Source: Sceloporus undulatus
Lineage: Eukaryota; Chordata; Lepidosauria; Squamata; Phrynosomatidae
Direction of reading: 5' to 3'
NCBI RefSeq assembly: GCF_019175285.1
Contig: NC_056526.1
Location: forward strand, 121,022,599-121,086,598
Length of the DNA stretch: 64,000 nt
Shown: positions 55,701-64,000 of the stretch, one piece after another
Layout of the letters: each line of letters starts with the position of its first letter
How positions within the stretch are numbered: position 1 is the first letter of the stretch
The notes under the pieces: model-generated
The model's database searches: none
What the model was told of the DNA's origin: nothing
The model's input: the letters and a program-made list of their open reading frames with translations, nothing else
Made by a program: the position numbers and the translations under genes

Positions 55701-58472
55701 TGCCCACTCCCGCACCCTATGAAAATGTTTCCATCTGTTTCCCTATTTCCCTTCTAAGTCTCCTTGTAATGTTTACACAGCTTCTAGAACAGTCATTCTT
55801 AATCTTTGGTTCTCCAGATATTTTAGTCATCAATTCCCAGAATCCCTGAAAACTGAGAGCATGCTGGTTGGGCTTCTGGGAGCTAATGTCCCAAACATCT
55901 GGAAAACTGAAGGTTGAGAACAATGTTCTTGAGGGTTAGTGATGATAAAACAGTAGATTCCTGTGCTTGGAAGAATTAACTCCTCTTGCCACTAGTCATT
56001 TGAAGCTATAAGTGAAAGGGAGGGGGAAACCCTTCACTGGGTTACCGTGTGTGTGTGTGTGTGTGTGTTTAAGTATGGGTTTTGATCTGTTTGAGCAGAA
56101 GAAAACTACTGCTTTTTGCAATGAGATTTTTTTTTTTTGTTAACTGCCACCAAGTTGACTTCGATTTATGGCAACCCTATAAATGAGAGATCTTCAAGTC
56201 ACCCTGTCATCAGCACCCCTACCCAAGTCTTGCAAACTCAGGGCTGTGGCTTCCTTGACTGAAACTATCCACATGTATTGGAGTCTTCCTTCTTTCCTGC
56301 TGCCTTCTACTTTACCAGACATCATTGTTTTTTCTAATGAGTCAAGTTTTCCCATGGTATGTCCAAAGTATGACAGTCTCAGCTTAGTTATCTTGGCTTT
56401 TAGGCAGAGTTCAGGTATGATTTGCTTTCATTTTTTTTTTTTTTTTGGCTATCCATGGTATCTGTAGAACTCTACTCCAATACCACATTTCAAATGAGTT
56501 GATTTTCAAAAATGTAGGACATTACAAAATAAAAGCTAAAACAGTAATATAAATATAAATTCATGCTTCTTAGCCATGTTCAAAATGGAGGACATTTTGG
56601 AATTCTTCCTGGACAAAAGGCTGAAATGTAAGGCATGTCCTGGAAAAGGAGGCGGTCTGCTCATCCTGATTAAAAATAGAACAATGTACCTCTGTACCAG
56701 AAGCTTTCTTCTTTACATTGTTGACGAATCTTTGCAAGCTCTTCTGGATGAATATTTGTAATGGGACAAGGCCATGAACTCTGAGAGTAAACAACACAGA
56801 TAAATTGTAACAAAATGCTGAAACAACACAGATAAATTGTAACAAAATGCTGAATTATAAACAGAGTACAGTGGTACCCCGGGATACGAATGCGCCGCCT
56901 TACGAAATTTCCGGGTTACGAAAAAAATCCAATTAAAAAAACTGTTCCGGGTTACGAAGGTTTTTTCGGGTTACGAAAAAATTTTTGGTGCTTTTCGGCG
57001 CTATTTCACACGAAATCGCGGCTTTTCCCCATTAGCGCCAATGGGTTTTTCGGCTTGCGAAGTATTCCGGGTTACGAAAGCGGCGGCGGAACGAATTAAT
57101 TTCGTAACCCGGGGTACCACTGTACTCTAATGCTCTTTTGTCTTATATGCCCTCCCCCCACTTGAGGAATATTGTACACCCTCCATATTTCTGTGGTTAG
57201 GAGCGCAGGCCCCCCTTGAAAATGGAAAAACCACAAATAAAAAAAAACTATTATTTTTTTAAATTTGAGAGAACATCTCTCTAAGAATCTCTAGGTCCTC
57301 CAATGCAACTCTATTATTATCATATGTGGAATATAGAATTGCACTGGAGGACCTACAAATGCCTAAAGAAGTGTTCTCTCTAGCAAACAGTATGCTTCCA
57401 TTCTTAAACTAGTGCGATTGTGGCAGGACAGCATGCTGGTGTGATCAAGTCCTTAGACAAGCACGTACATTTCACTGCTTGATCATTAATTCTCATTTTA
57501 TATTATATGACAGGAAGTGCACCTAGCATTCTTGCTATCTGTAACTTTTTTCTTGTTGAACTGACTTGCTTTCAGCCTGATCAGTCTCAAAGGGGTAACC
57601 AAATAAGATAAGAAAGCTTTACTGTACTCAATGACAATATAGGTGCTAAGAAGATAATCTTATATCTGTTTAGTTGTCTCCAAAATATCCACCCACTGTC
57701 AAATAAAATAAACTTTGGTAATATAAGGATCTATGGTTTCATAAAGGACAAGCACAGATTCAGATCACAAAGGAAGAGACTTTACAGCTGCAACATGGAT
57801 AAAGGAAATTTTATTATCTTCATATATTGCTTTTGTTATTTTTGGGAGGTGGGAGTGTATCCATACTCTCTCTCTCTTTCTCTCTGTCTTTCTGTAACTT
57901 TTCAAACAAGTAAGAAGTAGAGCTATGACTCCAACTTTGTCATCTTGCTTTCCTCACCTAATTTTTTTTACCATCTCCACCTGCTAAAGAAGCCACTGTG
58001 CTTTGAAAGCTAGCACAATTTTGTGCTTTCTAGTTGTCCAAATAAAGGTATCACCAAAATGTATATTTTTGATTTTGAAAAAAAGAGAGAAAAGGAGCAA
58101 GTCTATATAAAGTACCTAAACAGTTCTGCTGGCATCTAAGAGAGAAAGGAAGCAGTGACAATGATGGAGGATGACAAAAGAGAAGGGAGAACATTACAAA
58201 ACATATTTATGCATAGAAAAGGCCACACACATAGAAAATGCATATTATTTTGCTTGGGACACAGTTAGAGAAAAATCGTTCAGTGGGCAAAAGGACAAGA
58301 GTACCTGGACTGCCAAAACAAGTGCTGGACAGATTCTACAAATTCTGTAAATCCTTAGACCAGTTTCTACGCTATAAAAAGCAAGCTTCCCCCAAGCCAA
58401 AGCGCCACAAACCTTGCTTTTTTGTTCCACTGGAGAAGCCTGAACGTTTGCATTATCTGGAACAGAAGCCAT
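49670..58472 (-). CDS. OCIAD2: OCIA domain-containing protein 2, complete coding model (6 exons)
   Basis: Exons in order of transcription: 58472-58413, 56780-56690, 54940-54887, 52550-52503, 51376-51271, 49751-49670. All joins keep frame with GT-AG sites. The model has 146 codons; human has 154. N-terminal MASVPDNANVQASPVEQKSK, then an OCIA domain: PEELAKIRQQCKEESFWYR (residues 32-50), hydrophobic segment 1 (51-66), segment 2 with GxxxG at 90-94, then SYIRTCQKKFEHAGVQFFGP. The C-terminus has a Cys/His cluster HCHHMCEECK (121-130), also in human (HCLLTCEECK). OCIAD2 is a mitochondrial membrane paralogue of OCIAD1, less well studied, with cancer and STAT3 links reported in mammals. Any 5' untranslated exon was not found. 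Confidence 0.93.
50205..50413 (-). mobile_element. Tigger/pogo-like MITE
   Basis: GGATACCAAAATCTCTGGTT, AAAATGGCAAAATGAGATTT, then GCTGTGGATGGTGAAATTCG and the end ATGACCAACTGTACTG. Confidence 0.75.
50617..50662 (+). repeat. 23-base direct tandem duplication
   Basis: AATGTTTCACTTAATATTCA occurs twice in a row with one intervening A/C difference. Confidence 0.85.
51271..51376 (-). CDS. OCIAD2: OCIAD2 exon 5
   Basis: 106 nt. Encodes AGALGFAVGTMSYIRTCQKK followed by FEHAGVQFFGPGKK. Acceptor CTCCCTGGCAG. The donor TG|GTTTGA is weak, but it is the only one that keeps frame into the Cys exon (TG+G gives Trp). Without splicing, the frame runs four codons further to a stop at 51260-51258. Confidence 0.88.
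51377..52502. other. OCIAD2 intron 4
   Basis: No repeat or exon recognised. C-run near 52110. Confidence 0.5.
52503..52550 (-). CDS. OCIAD2: OCIAD2 exon 4
   Basis: 48 nt, phase 1 to 1, donor GCAC|GTAAGT. Encodes VFKPNPKLGPLPKMA between the two hydrophobic segments, with the conserved LPK. Same size and phase as OCIAD1 exon 4. Confidence 0.92.
52551..53338. other. OCIAD2 intron 3, right of exon 4
   Basis: Nothing recognised. Confidence 0.45.
53339..53557. mobile_element. Foldback MITE, GGCCTGTTACAGAC family, in OCIAD2 intron 3
   Basis: Near-perfect palindrome with GCTTCGGGTCTCTTTGGAGG and its inverse CCTCCAAAGAGACCCGAAGC-type arms, ending GTCTGTAACAGGCC. Better preserved than 872-1123. Confidence 0.9.
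53558..54886. other. OCIAD2 intron 3, remainder
   Basis: AT-rich and unassigned. A phrase at 54655-54690 (CAATGGTTAGTCACAACTAG) recurs loosely at 41225-41250 and may be an old repeat. Confidence 0.45.
54887..54940 (-). CDS. OCIAD2: OCIAD2 exon 3
   Basis: 54 nt, phase 1 to 1, acceptor GTTATTTGCAG type, donor CAAG|GTAAAT. Encodes LPLSLGSMLVVQGLVAQ, hydrophobic segment 1; human has LPFSLVSMLVTQGLVYQ. Confidence 0.94.
54941..55784. other. OCIAD2 intron 2, left part
   Basis: Nothing recognised. Confidence 0.45.
55785..55929. mobile_element. hAT-like MITE in OCIAD2 intron 2
   Basis: AGAACAGTCATTCTTAATC to GAAGGTTGAGAACAATGTTC, with inner arms CAATTCCCAGAATCCC and GGCTTCTGGGAGCTAATG. Confidence 0.7.
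56045..56069 (+). repeat. (GT)n microsatellite
   Basis: About 12 uninterrupted GT units. Confidence 0.95.
56139..56490 (-). mobile_element. BovB (RTE-type) LINE 3' end in OCIAD2 intron 2
   Basis: The reverse complement gives ITKLRLSYFG-type wording and ATALSLQDLGRG, the C-terminal ORF region, then the non-coding end TAACTGCCACCAAGTTGACT (on +) at 56139. Degraded and truncated. Confidence 0.85.
56505..56669 (+). mobile_element. hAT-type MITE, 5'-shortened, beside OCIAD2 exon 2
   Basis: TGTAGGACATTACAAAATAA to TGTCCTGGAAAAGGAGGCGG and CTCATCCTGA. Same family as 61824-62047. It ends about 20 bases from the exon 2 donor. Confidence 0.8.
56690..56780 (-). CDS. OCIAD2: OCIAD2 exon 2
   Basis: 91 nt, phase 0 to 1. 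Encodes SSWPCPITNIHPEELAKIRQ followed by QCKEESFWYR. ESFWYR is shared exactly with OCIAD1. Acceptor TTTACTCTCAG, donor AGAG|GTACAT. Confidence 0.93.
56789..56852 (-). repeat. Perfect 32-base tandem duplication at OCIAD2 exon 2 acceptor
   Basis: 56789-56820 and 56821-56852 are identical (AAACAACACAGATAAATTGT onward). On the transcribed strand this is the pyrimidine-tract and branch-point zone, starting 8 bases before the exon. Confidence 0.95.
56869..57122. mobile_element. Tc1/mariner-type MITE, CAGTGGTACC ends (copy 2)
   Basis: CAGTGGTACCCCGGGATACG to CGGGGTACCACTG with TA on both sides (56867-56868, 57123-57124). Very close to copy 1. Confidence 0.92.
57165..57390. repeat. Degraded pogo-type palindromic repeat
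   Basis: CCCTCCATATTTCTGTGG, later AATCTCTAGGTCCTCCAATG and its inverse CACTGGAGGACCTACAAATG. Relative of 18352-18640. Confidence 0.5.
57391..58412. other. OCIAD2 intron 1 (between coding exons 1 and 2)
   Basis: Includes a CT-rich run at about 57866 and a dispersed repeat at 57960-58060 (GTGCTTTGAAAGCTAGCAC). No exon recognised. Confidence 0.5.
58413..58472 (-). CDS. OCIAD2: OCIAD2 first coding exon
   Basis: 20 codons from ATG at 58472: MASVPDNANVQASPVEQKSK, ending at the donor AGCAAG|GTTTGT in phase 0. Human also begins MAS. A possible acceptor AAAATAG sits two bases before the ATG, so an untranslated exon probably lies further right. Confidence 0.85.
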
Positions 58473-59307
58473 GACTATTTTAATGTTGCTTGAAAATCTG
58501 GACCAAGTAAAATATGAGTGCCCTAAAAGAGAAGACAGTTATAAGAATTCAATATATAGTTTGAAATAATGTCTTCTTTTTTTAGCCATATTAACATATT
58601 AAACTGCCTTTATATCATAGGAGATCACTGGTGAATCCAACTCAGTACAACCTATTCCCTACTCTAATGAGTAGCAGCTTTCCAAGTTGAATGAGTTGCC
58701 ATTTCATTTGTTGGAAATCTATTTTTAATTGGAAACAAAATTATTTGTTTGTTGGATATGATGATTATTATTATATGTATTTATATCCCAAAACTGGGGA
58801 TTCAAAAAGGCACACAATTTAAAAGAACAATACAATTAAAATCATACAAAACGTGAGCATTAAAAAGATTTAAAATAGATTTAAATTAGTAGAAGTAATT
58901 GATTACAGCATTAAAACAAATCATACAATAAAAGAATAAAATGTCACCTTCCTGACAAAGATGGAATGTAAAGTATTCAGAATAATATTAGACAGCAGAA
59001 GAACTCAGTTAAAACATAAAAGACCAACTATTTATAGAATCAAATTAAAAGAAAGATTTTAGAAACTTACAAGGTATTAAATCTAGGACAACCTGCTTGC
59101 ATGTGCTACCACTGACCTATGGTCTCTCCACCAAGGCAATCACGCAAGAGCTGATACCCAATGGACTTTGACTGTTTTGCCTTTATTGTAGTAGTTCCAT
59201 TGGACATGGTCAGATTTTATGGTTCCGAAAGCCATCTTGAACACAACTTTACAATAGTTCAGCTTCAGGTTTTATATAACAAAGATAAAGCAACAATCTA
59301 TAATTCT
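58473..59307. other. Upstream flank or first intron of OCIAD2
   Basis: AT-rich. A LINE-tail scrap at about 58770-58900 (ATTTATATCCCAAAACTGGG). No CpG island or promoter seen. Confidence 0.45.
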
Positions 59308-59596
59308 TATTTAAAAGAAGGAACTATCCCCTGATGACAATCTGTCCTGGAAACACTGACCACCTCTGTTCTCTCATCTATCCAGCCATAAGAGTAAGCA
59401 CAAAGAGTTGTGTCTGCTGGAATTTTGTAAGTTCTCTGACGTTGTTTTACTTTGCTTCATCTTTTAAATCCTTTGCTATATGCCCCTAAGTTTTACCCTA
59501 GACTTATCCATGGGTCATAGCAAAATCCATAATTTTGGTCCCAAAACTCGCCCTCAACTTATACATGAGGTCAATTTATAGTTGAGTATATACGGT
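59308..59596. mobile_element. MITE of the CTGTATATACT family, left end missing
   Basis: GGAACTATCCCCTGATGACA through CAACTTATACATGAGGTCAA to GAGTATATACGG, matching 6195-6608 and 17112-17506. Confidence 0.75.
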
Positions 59597-59619
59597 AAAA
59601 TAAGAATCAATAGTTGTAG

Positions 59620-59868
59620 GAGTTATTGTGTGCCTTCAAGCTGTTTCCAATGTATGACCACACTAAGGTGGCGGGTTTCACAGGTTTTTTTTTCGGGGGG
59701 GGGGGGGGGAATTTGTTCAGAAGGGGGGGTTGCCAGTGCTTTTATCTGAGGCTGACAAAGTCTAACTTGACTAAGGCCGCCCAATGGGTTTCCATGGTCA
59801 AATAGGGATTCAAACCCGGTTTTGCAGAATCATAGTCCAAAACTCAAATCACTATACCACACTGGCTT
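59620..59868 (-). mobile_element. tRNA-derived SINE with poly-G insertion
   Basis: TTATTGTGTGCCTTCAAGC to CACACTGGCTTA. A run of about 14 G (59695-59708) interrupts it. Confidence 0.8.
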
Positions 59869-59944
59869 ATCAATATAAAAAAAAAACATAATTTGAGACA
59901 GAGTTAAAACATTCTAACACTGCATCTTAGCACTAGTATTAGTA

Positions 59945-60201
59945 CACTGGTACCCCGGGATACGAATGCGCCGCCTTACGAAATTTCCGGGTTACGAAAA
60001 AAAATCCATTCAAAAAAAACTGTTCCGGGTTACGAAGGTTATTTCGGGTTACGAAAATTTTTTTTGGTGCTTTTCGGCGCTATTTCGCACGAAATCGCGG
60101 CTTTTCCCCATTAGCGCCTATGGCTTTTTCGGCTTACGAAGTATTCCGGGTTACGAAAGCGGCGGCGGAACGAATTAATTTCGTAACCCAGGGTACCCCT
60201 G
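59945..60201. mobile_element. Tc1/mariner-type MITE, CACTGGTACC ends (copy 3)
   Basis: Same as copies 1 and 2 with small end changes. TA on both sides (59943-59944, 60202-60203). Confidence 0.9.
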
Positions 60202-60796
60202 TATAGAAAAATGACACCCCCCCCCCAAAAAAAACCTTTCCAGCTTGCTTCATCTTTTATACTGCCCTATCCTAGAAATGCAGAACCAACAAAAAGTTTG
60301 CTAGGACAGGAGCACAACAAGTTATAGTTAAGTTAGTACAATTTTGTTTACAATTACAGTGTTTACACTATCTCATGTATATCAAACCCATATATTTCTT
60401 AAAGAAATTAAGACTGGGGAAAAACTATCCATAATGTCAAAAATTTAGAAATGAACACTTCCCCAAACCTCCTTCCACCAAGCATGTTGGTGACTGTCAT
60501 CTTCAACATGCTGGATCATGTCTGATATTAGTAGTTAAATAAGGTCAAGCCGGGTTAGTATTTTGGGAGAGGGCACACGGGTAACATCAGGAATCTCATT
60601 GTATGGCTAGGAGGTAACCTTCCCCGAAACTCTGTCAGAGATGATGGTCTGAATCAGTATAAGCCAGTTTGCTATCTTCATATGATCTTTGGCTCAGTTT
60701 GCTAGGTGTATCCACCACTATTAATTTATATCAAAATTCATTGGGAAGATACCTGTTTTCTTGTAGCAAAGATAAGAAGTATTAATAATATTATCT
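60202..60796. other. Unassigned flank
   Basis: Only C and A runs near 60217-60233. No gene evidence. Confidence 0.4.
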
Positions 60797-61168
60797 GTTA
60801 CATTTATATCCTGTCTTCCTTCCAGTGAGATCAGGGTACCATTAATGGGTCTCTTGCTCCCTATTTTATTTTCATAACAATCCTATCAAGTAGATTTGGC
60901 TGAGAGAAAGCAAGTGGTCCAAGGTCAGTGCAGTGCTACCCTGTGGTCCATAACTGGTTAATGGCAAGTTTCCAGAAAGAAAAAGAACAGTTGTAGTCAG
61001 CGGGCACAATTATGGCAATTGGCCTTGACACATTAAATGATAATTTCCTCACATCAGATAGTCTAAGAAGAACTACTGGTAATCTAGTGCATTTTTCATT
61101 TTAGTGGAGACTTGAACCCAGAGCTCCCAAATCCTAGTCCAACACGCTCATCACTACACCACACTGGC
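60797..61168 (-). mobile_element. SINE/LINE-tail repeat with tRNA-like head
   Basis: ATTTATATCCTGTCTTCC, CTGAGAGAAAGCAAGTGG, then GACTTGAACCCAGAGCTCCC and the head CACTACACCACACTGGC. A common amniote repeat layout, interrupted by about 120 unrelated bases. Confidence 0.55.
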
Positions 61169-61186
61169 TATATAATAAATATCTCC

Positions 61187-61325
61187 TTGTTGCTGTGTGC
61201 CTTCAAGTTGTTTTCAGCTTATGGCGATCCTATCAAGAGGTTTTCTGGGGCTGAGAGTTGATGCCTCACCCAAGGTAATCTATTGGGTTTTCATGCCTGA
61301 GTAGAGAATTGGACCCCGATATCTA
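61187..61325 (-). mobile_element. tRNA-derived SINE, head lost
   Basis: TTGTTGCTGTGTGCCTTCAAG to ATTGGGTTTTCATGCCTGAG and a degraded B box. Confidence 0.7.
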
Positions 61326-61823
61326 GAATTGGGGGACTTTATTCCAGCAGCCTGTTATCTCGCAGCAATCACCTTGTTGAAACAAATGGGAAGATATGGA
61401 AAACACACCTGCTTGAAAACTTGACCACATATCTGCAATGCTGCTGTTGTGACATGAGTTTGAAAAGACACATTTACCCTGGCCTTTGCTTCTCCTCTCT
61501 GTTTTTTTGTCTTGCCTCTTATTTCCCTTCACTCTTCCCTCTTTCCACAGGCTTTGCAAAGCAGATCCTTCCACCCCTAAAAAGATAAAAATGAACTAGG
61601 AGGAGAAACAAATCTGGGTCCTATGCTGAGTGTTTGCAAAATACCCCTTGTTCTGTCAGAGGGGACAACTCTGCTGGCAATTGGGGGAGAGGAGGTGTCA
61701 GGAGCACCCAAAGTGTTGCATTAAGGAGGGGATGTTTCTTTGGAAAAGTGAAATCAGACCTAAGCTTGCTAAGACTCCCTCTTCCTTCCCCATACCTCTT
61801 ACTTGAAATCATGCCCACTCACA
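61326..61823. other. Unassigned flank
   Basis: Frames at 61323-61574 and 61621-61831 show no known domain. Confidence 0.35.
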
Positions 61824-62047
61824 CAGGGTGATGAGATGTCAAAACCACAAAGGAGGATAAGGCACGCCATATGTAGGACATGCAAGAAAAATAGCGGGCA
61901 TTACAAAATAAAAGCTAAAAGTACTAATATGAATATAAATTCATGCTTCTTAGTCATGCTCAAAATGGAGGGCATTTCGGAATGCCTCTTGGAGAGAAGG
62001 CGGAAATGTAGGCATGTCCTGGAAAAGGATGATGTCTGGTAACCCTG
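61824..62047 (+). mobile_element. hAT-type MITE with target-site duplication
   Basis: CAGGGTGATGAGATGTC to CTGGTAACCCTG. Flanked by CCACTCACA on both sides (61815-61823 and 62048-62056). Internal CTCAAAATGGAGGGCATTTC. The best-defined copy of the family in the window. Confidence 0.9.
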
Positions 62048-62392
62048 CCACTCACACCACACGACTGCTAGTATGGAAACTGCAGTGGAAGGGACCTATC
62101 ACACCTTGTAAAGACCTTGTAAAATTACAAATCTCAGGATTCCATAGGATGGAGCTACAACACTTAAATGTGGTGTCAAACTGTATTATTTCTTCAGCAT
62201 ACATGTACCCTTAAATGCAAAGCAGCAACAGGAGGGACACTCAAAGCACTACCCCACACTCTGAAATACTTCTTTACCCATATTTAAATATCTTCTTTAT
62301 GTCTATGTCGGGATGCGGTCCCAACCAGGATTCTCAGAGGCACACATGCAAATATTTAAAACTGCACAAACCTTTCCTGTATACACCACTCA

Positions 62393-62621
62393 GCATGGTG
62401 TAGTGGTTTGAGTGTTGGACTGTGACTCTGGAGACCAGGGTTCAGTTCCCAGCACAGCCATGAATCCCACAGGGTGAACTTGGCCAAGTCACATGCTCTC
62501 AGCCTCAGGGAAAGTCAATGGCAAACTTCCTCTTAACAAATCTTGCTAAGAAAACCCCATGATGGGTTTGTTTTAGGGTCGCCATAAATCGGAAAGGACT
62601 TGAAGGCACGCAACAATAGCA
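62393..62621 (+). mobile_element. tRNA-derived SINE with 12-base target duplication
   Basis: Full copy: tRNA-like head GCATGGTGTAGTGGTTTGAG, B box GGTTCAGTTCC, GAACTTGGCCAAGTCACATG, tail TAGGGTCGCCATAAATCGG and CAACAATAGC. ATACACCACTCA flanks both ends (62381-62392, 62622-62633), as expected for LINE-driven insertion. Confidence 0.93.
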
Positions 62622-62818
62622 ATACACCACTCACTGCAAACCTCTATGACAAATCCCATGATTCCACAGCAGGGAGCTACAGCACTTAAAGTGGTGTCAA
62701 ACTGCACTGTATCTACAGTGTAGAGACACCCTTGAATGCATAGCAGCAACAGGAGAGACACTCAAACCACTACCCCATACTGCCTCTCAAATACTTCCTT
62801 TCTAAATATCTTCTCTAT

Positions 62819-63042
62819 GGTTCAAAACACACTGCAGAAATAACCAAGTTTGAGATCGCTTTAACTGCCCTGGCTCAGTGCTTGGAAATCCTGGGAATTG
62901 TAATTTATTGTGGCACCAGAGCTCTCTAACAGAGAAGGCTAAATGGCTCACAAAACTACAATTCTCAGAATTCCCTAGCATTGAGCAAGAGGGCTGTTAA
63001 AGTGGTCTCAAACTGAATTACTTCTACAGTGTGTTTTGGACC
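62819..63042. mobile_element. Palindromic MITE A inside duplicated segment
   Basis: GGTTCAAAACACACTGCAG to CTACAGTGTGTTTTGGACC, 224 bp. The duplicate copy at about 62300 lacks it and so shows the empty site. Confidence 0.93.
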
Positions 63043-63115
63043 TAAGTCTGTGTTGGGATGCGGTCCTAACCAGGATTCTGAGAGACACAAACGCAAGCAT
63101 TAATACACCACTCAT

Positions 63116-63344
63116 GCAAATCAGCATGACGCACGTCCTAAGTATTTGCTTTCCATCAAAGAAATAAACATACAGTGATGGGCTCAGCCCTGGAGTCTGC
63201 TTTTAGTACAGTATGCCATTTTAATCCAGAAAAGTATGATAGCAGAAAAGCAACACACATTCCAAAGGAATAGGTTTGTTAAATCTGTAGCAGTCACAAC
63301 AACAAAGCCCCTCTTCAAATTCATGAGGGTAAGCTATGAAAAGA
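63116..63344. other. Unassigned flank
   Basis: Nothing recognised. Confidence 0.35.
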
Positions 63345-63530
63345 GTCCGCCTGGTGCAGTTATTTGAGCATTGGATTGTGACTCTGAACATGATTTATTC
63401 CCTGCTTGGCCATGGAAACCCAGTGGGTTTGGGAAAGTCATATACTCTCAGCCACTGAAAACCATGTATTAGGTTCATTTTAGGGTCGCCATAAGCCTGA
63501 AATGACTTGAAGACATACAAAAACAACAGG
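63345..63530 (+). mobile_element. tRNA-derived SINE, internally shortened
   Basis: GTCCGCCTGGTGCAGTTATT head, GCTTGGCCATGGAAACCCAG, tail TTAGGGTCGCCATAAGCC and AATGACTTGAAGACATAC. Confidence 0.8.
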
Positions 63531-63590
63531 CTATGTGAGAAGTCTTCCTCATATGCAAGGAAAACATCTGCTTGCAAAATAACCTTCAAT

Positions 63591-63789
63591 GGTCCAATAC
63601 ACACTGCAGAAATAATCCAGTTTGAGACTGCTTTAACTGCCCTGGCTCAGTGCTAGGGGATCCTGGGAACTGTAGTTTATTGTGGCATCAGAGCTCTCTC
63701 AAAACTACAGTTCTAAAGATTGCCTAGCATTGAGCCAGGGCAGTTAAAGCGGTCTCAAACTGGATTGTGTCTGCAATGTGTTTTGGACC
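63591..63789. mobile_element. Palindromic MITE A
   Basis: GGTCCAATACACACTGCAG to GCAATGTGTTTTGGACC. Close to consensus, with a small internal deletion near 63700. Confidence 0.9.
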
Positions 63790-63888
63790 ATTGTTAACTT
63801 TTTAAAAAGAACATTAACATACACCCCTATGACTTAGCCTTTGAGATGCAACTTATGTAAAACAAGGCTACAATCCACACTCTTCTGT

Positions 63889-64000
63889 GTAAGTGCCACT
63901 GAACTAAAAGGTACGCAAATGGATCTGGCAGCACTTTTGAAACTTAATAATAATTTACCTGAGTAAGTGCCACTGAGCTAAAAAAGTATGTAAAGGGATT
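63889..64000 (+). repeat. Direct repeat at window end
   Basis: GTAAGTGCCACTGAACTAAA at about 63889 recurs as GTAAGTGCCACTGAGCTAAA at about 63964. The second copy runs into the window edge. Confidence 0.75.

Larger units (their letters stand above)
62085..63115 (+). repeat. Local duplication, two copies, each with later insertion nearby
   Basis: Copy 1 (about 62085-62392) and copy 2 (about 62634-63115) share GCAGCAACAGGAG, ACACTCAAA, TAAATATCTTCT and GATGCGGTCC. The SINE at 62393-62621 separates them, and a MITE A (62819-63042) interrupts copy 2. Confidence 0.85.

Noticed and set aside
58245-58412. Continuation of the 75-codon frame after OCIAD2 residue 20
   Set aside because: A GT donor follows codon 20 and the next exon joins in phase to OCIAD2-like sequence. 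The remaining 55 codons have no similarity.
1-64000. Endogenous retrovirus, LTR element, Polinton or CRISPR array
   Set aside because: No paired long terminal repeats, no gag/pol/env or capsid wording, and no regularly spaced repeats were seen. All recognised mobile elements are LINEs, SINEs or small DNA transposons.

Overview
This window is vertebrate nuclear DNA from a squamate reptile, most likely an iguanian-type lizard. It holds a Sauria SINE with its typical tail (46183-46526), several BovB (RTE) LINE pieces, CR1 3' ends, and very many small palindromic DNA transposons (MITEs) with reptile-style sequences. Nothing bacterial or viral is present. Most long reading frames are artefacts of repeats, CpG-rich DNA or a polypyrimidine tract. 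The exact species cannot be read from the sequence.

Two host genes can be read exon by exon. OCIAD1 lies on the + strand (30676-43958, eight coding exons, 245 codons). OCIAD2 lies on the - strand (49670-58472, six coding exons, 146 codons). They are paralogues carrying the OCIA domain and are arranged tail to tail, with about 5.7 kb between the two stop codons. Two consecutive inner exons have identical lengths (54 and 48 nt) and phases in both genes, as expected from an old inverted duplication. The known vertebrate order is FRYL (-), OCIAD1 (+), OCIAD2 (-). The CpG island at 18.8-19.96 kb, with CCAAT and GC boxes and a good minus-strand donor at 19468, therefore probably marks the 5' end of FRYL. 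That would make roughly 1-19.4 kb its first intron. This is an inference from gene order, because no FRYL coding exon was found.

Layout: 1-18.7 kb is repeat-rich non-coding DNA. 18.8-20 kb is the CpG island. 20-30.5 kb is intergenic and becomes packed with MITEs towards its right end. 30.5-30.7 kb is the small GC-rich OCIAD1 promoter and exon 1, with two ETS-type sites. 30.7-44.1 kb is the rest of OCIAD1, including an expanded hAT-type element at 39.0-40.1 kb in intron 5. 44.1-48.5 kb is the gap between the two 3' ends. 48.5-58.5 kb is OCIAD2. 58.5-64 kb is its upstream intron or flank, with a local duplication carrying two datable insertions; its promoter was not found and may lie beyond the window.

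Both proteins are small membrane proteins with two hydrophobic hairpin segments. In other vertebrates they act at the mitochondrial inner membrane (OCIAD1 also at endosomes), where OCIAD1 works with prohibitins in respiratory complex III assembly. I found no unknown biological system. The observations most worth checking are the OCIAD1 N-terminus carried on exon 1, the possible two-ended OCIAD2 product, a 32-bp duplication at an OCIAD2 splice acceptor, nested insertions with identifiable target-site duplications, and a filled/empty site pair for the commonest MITE family.
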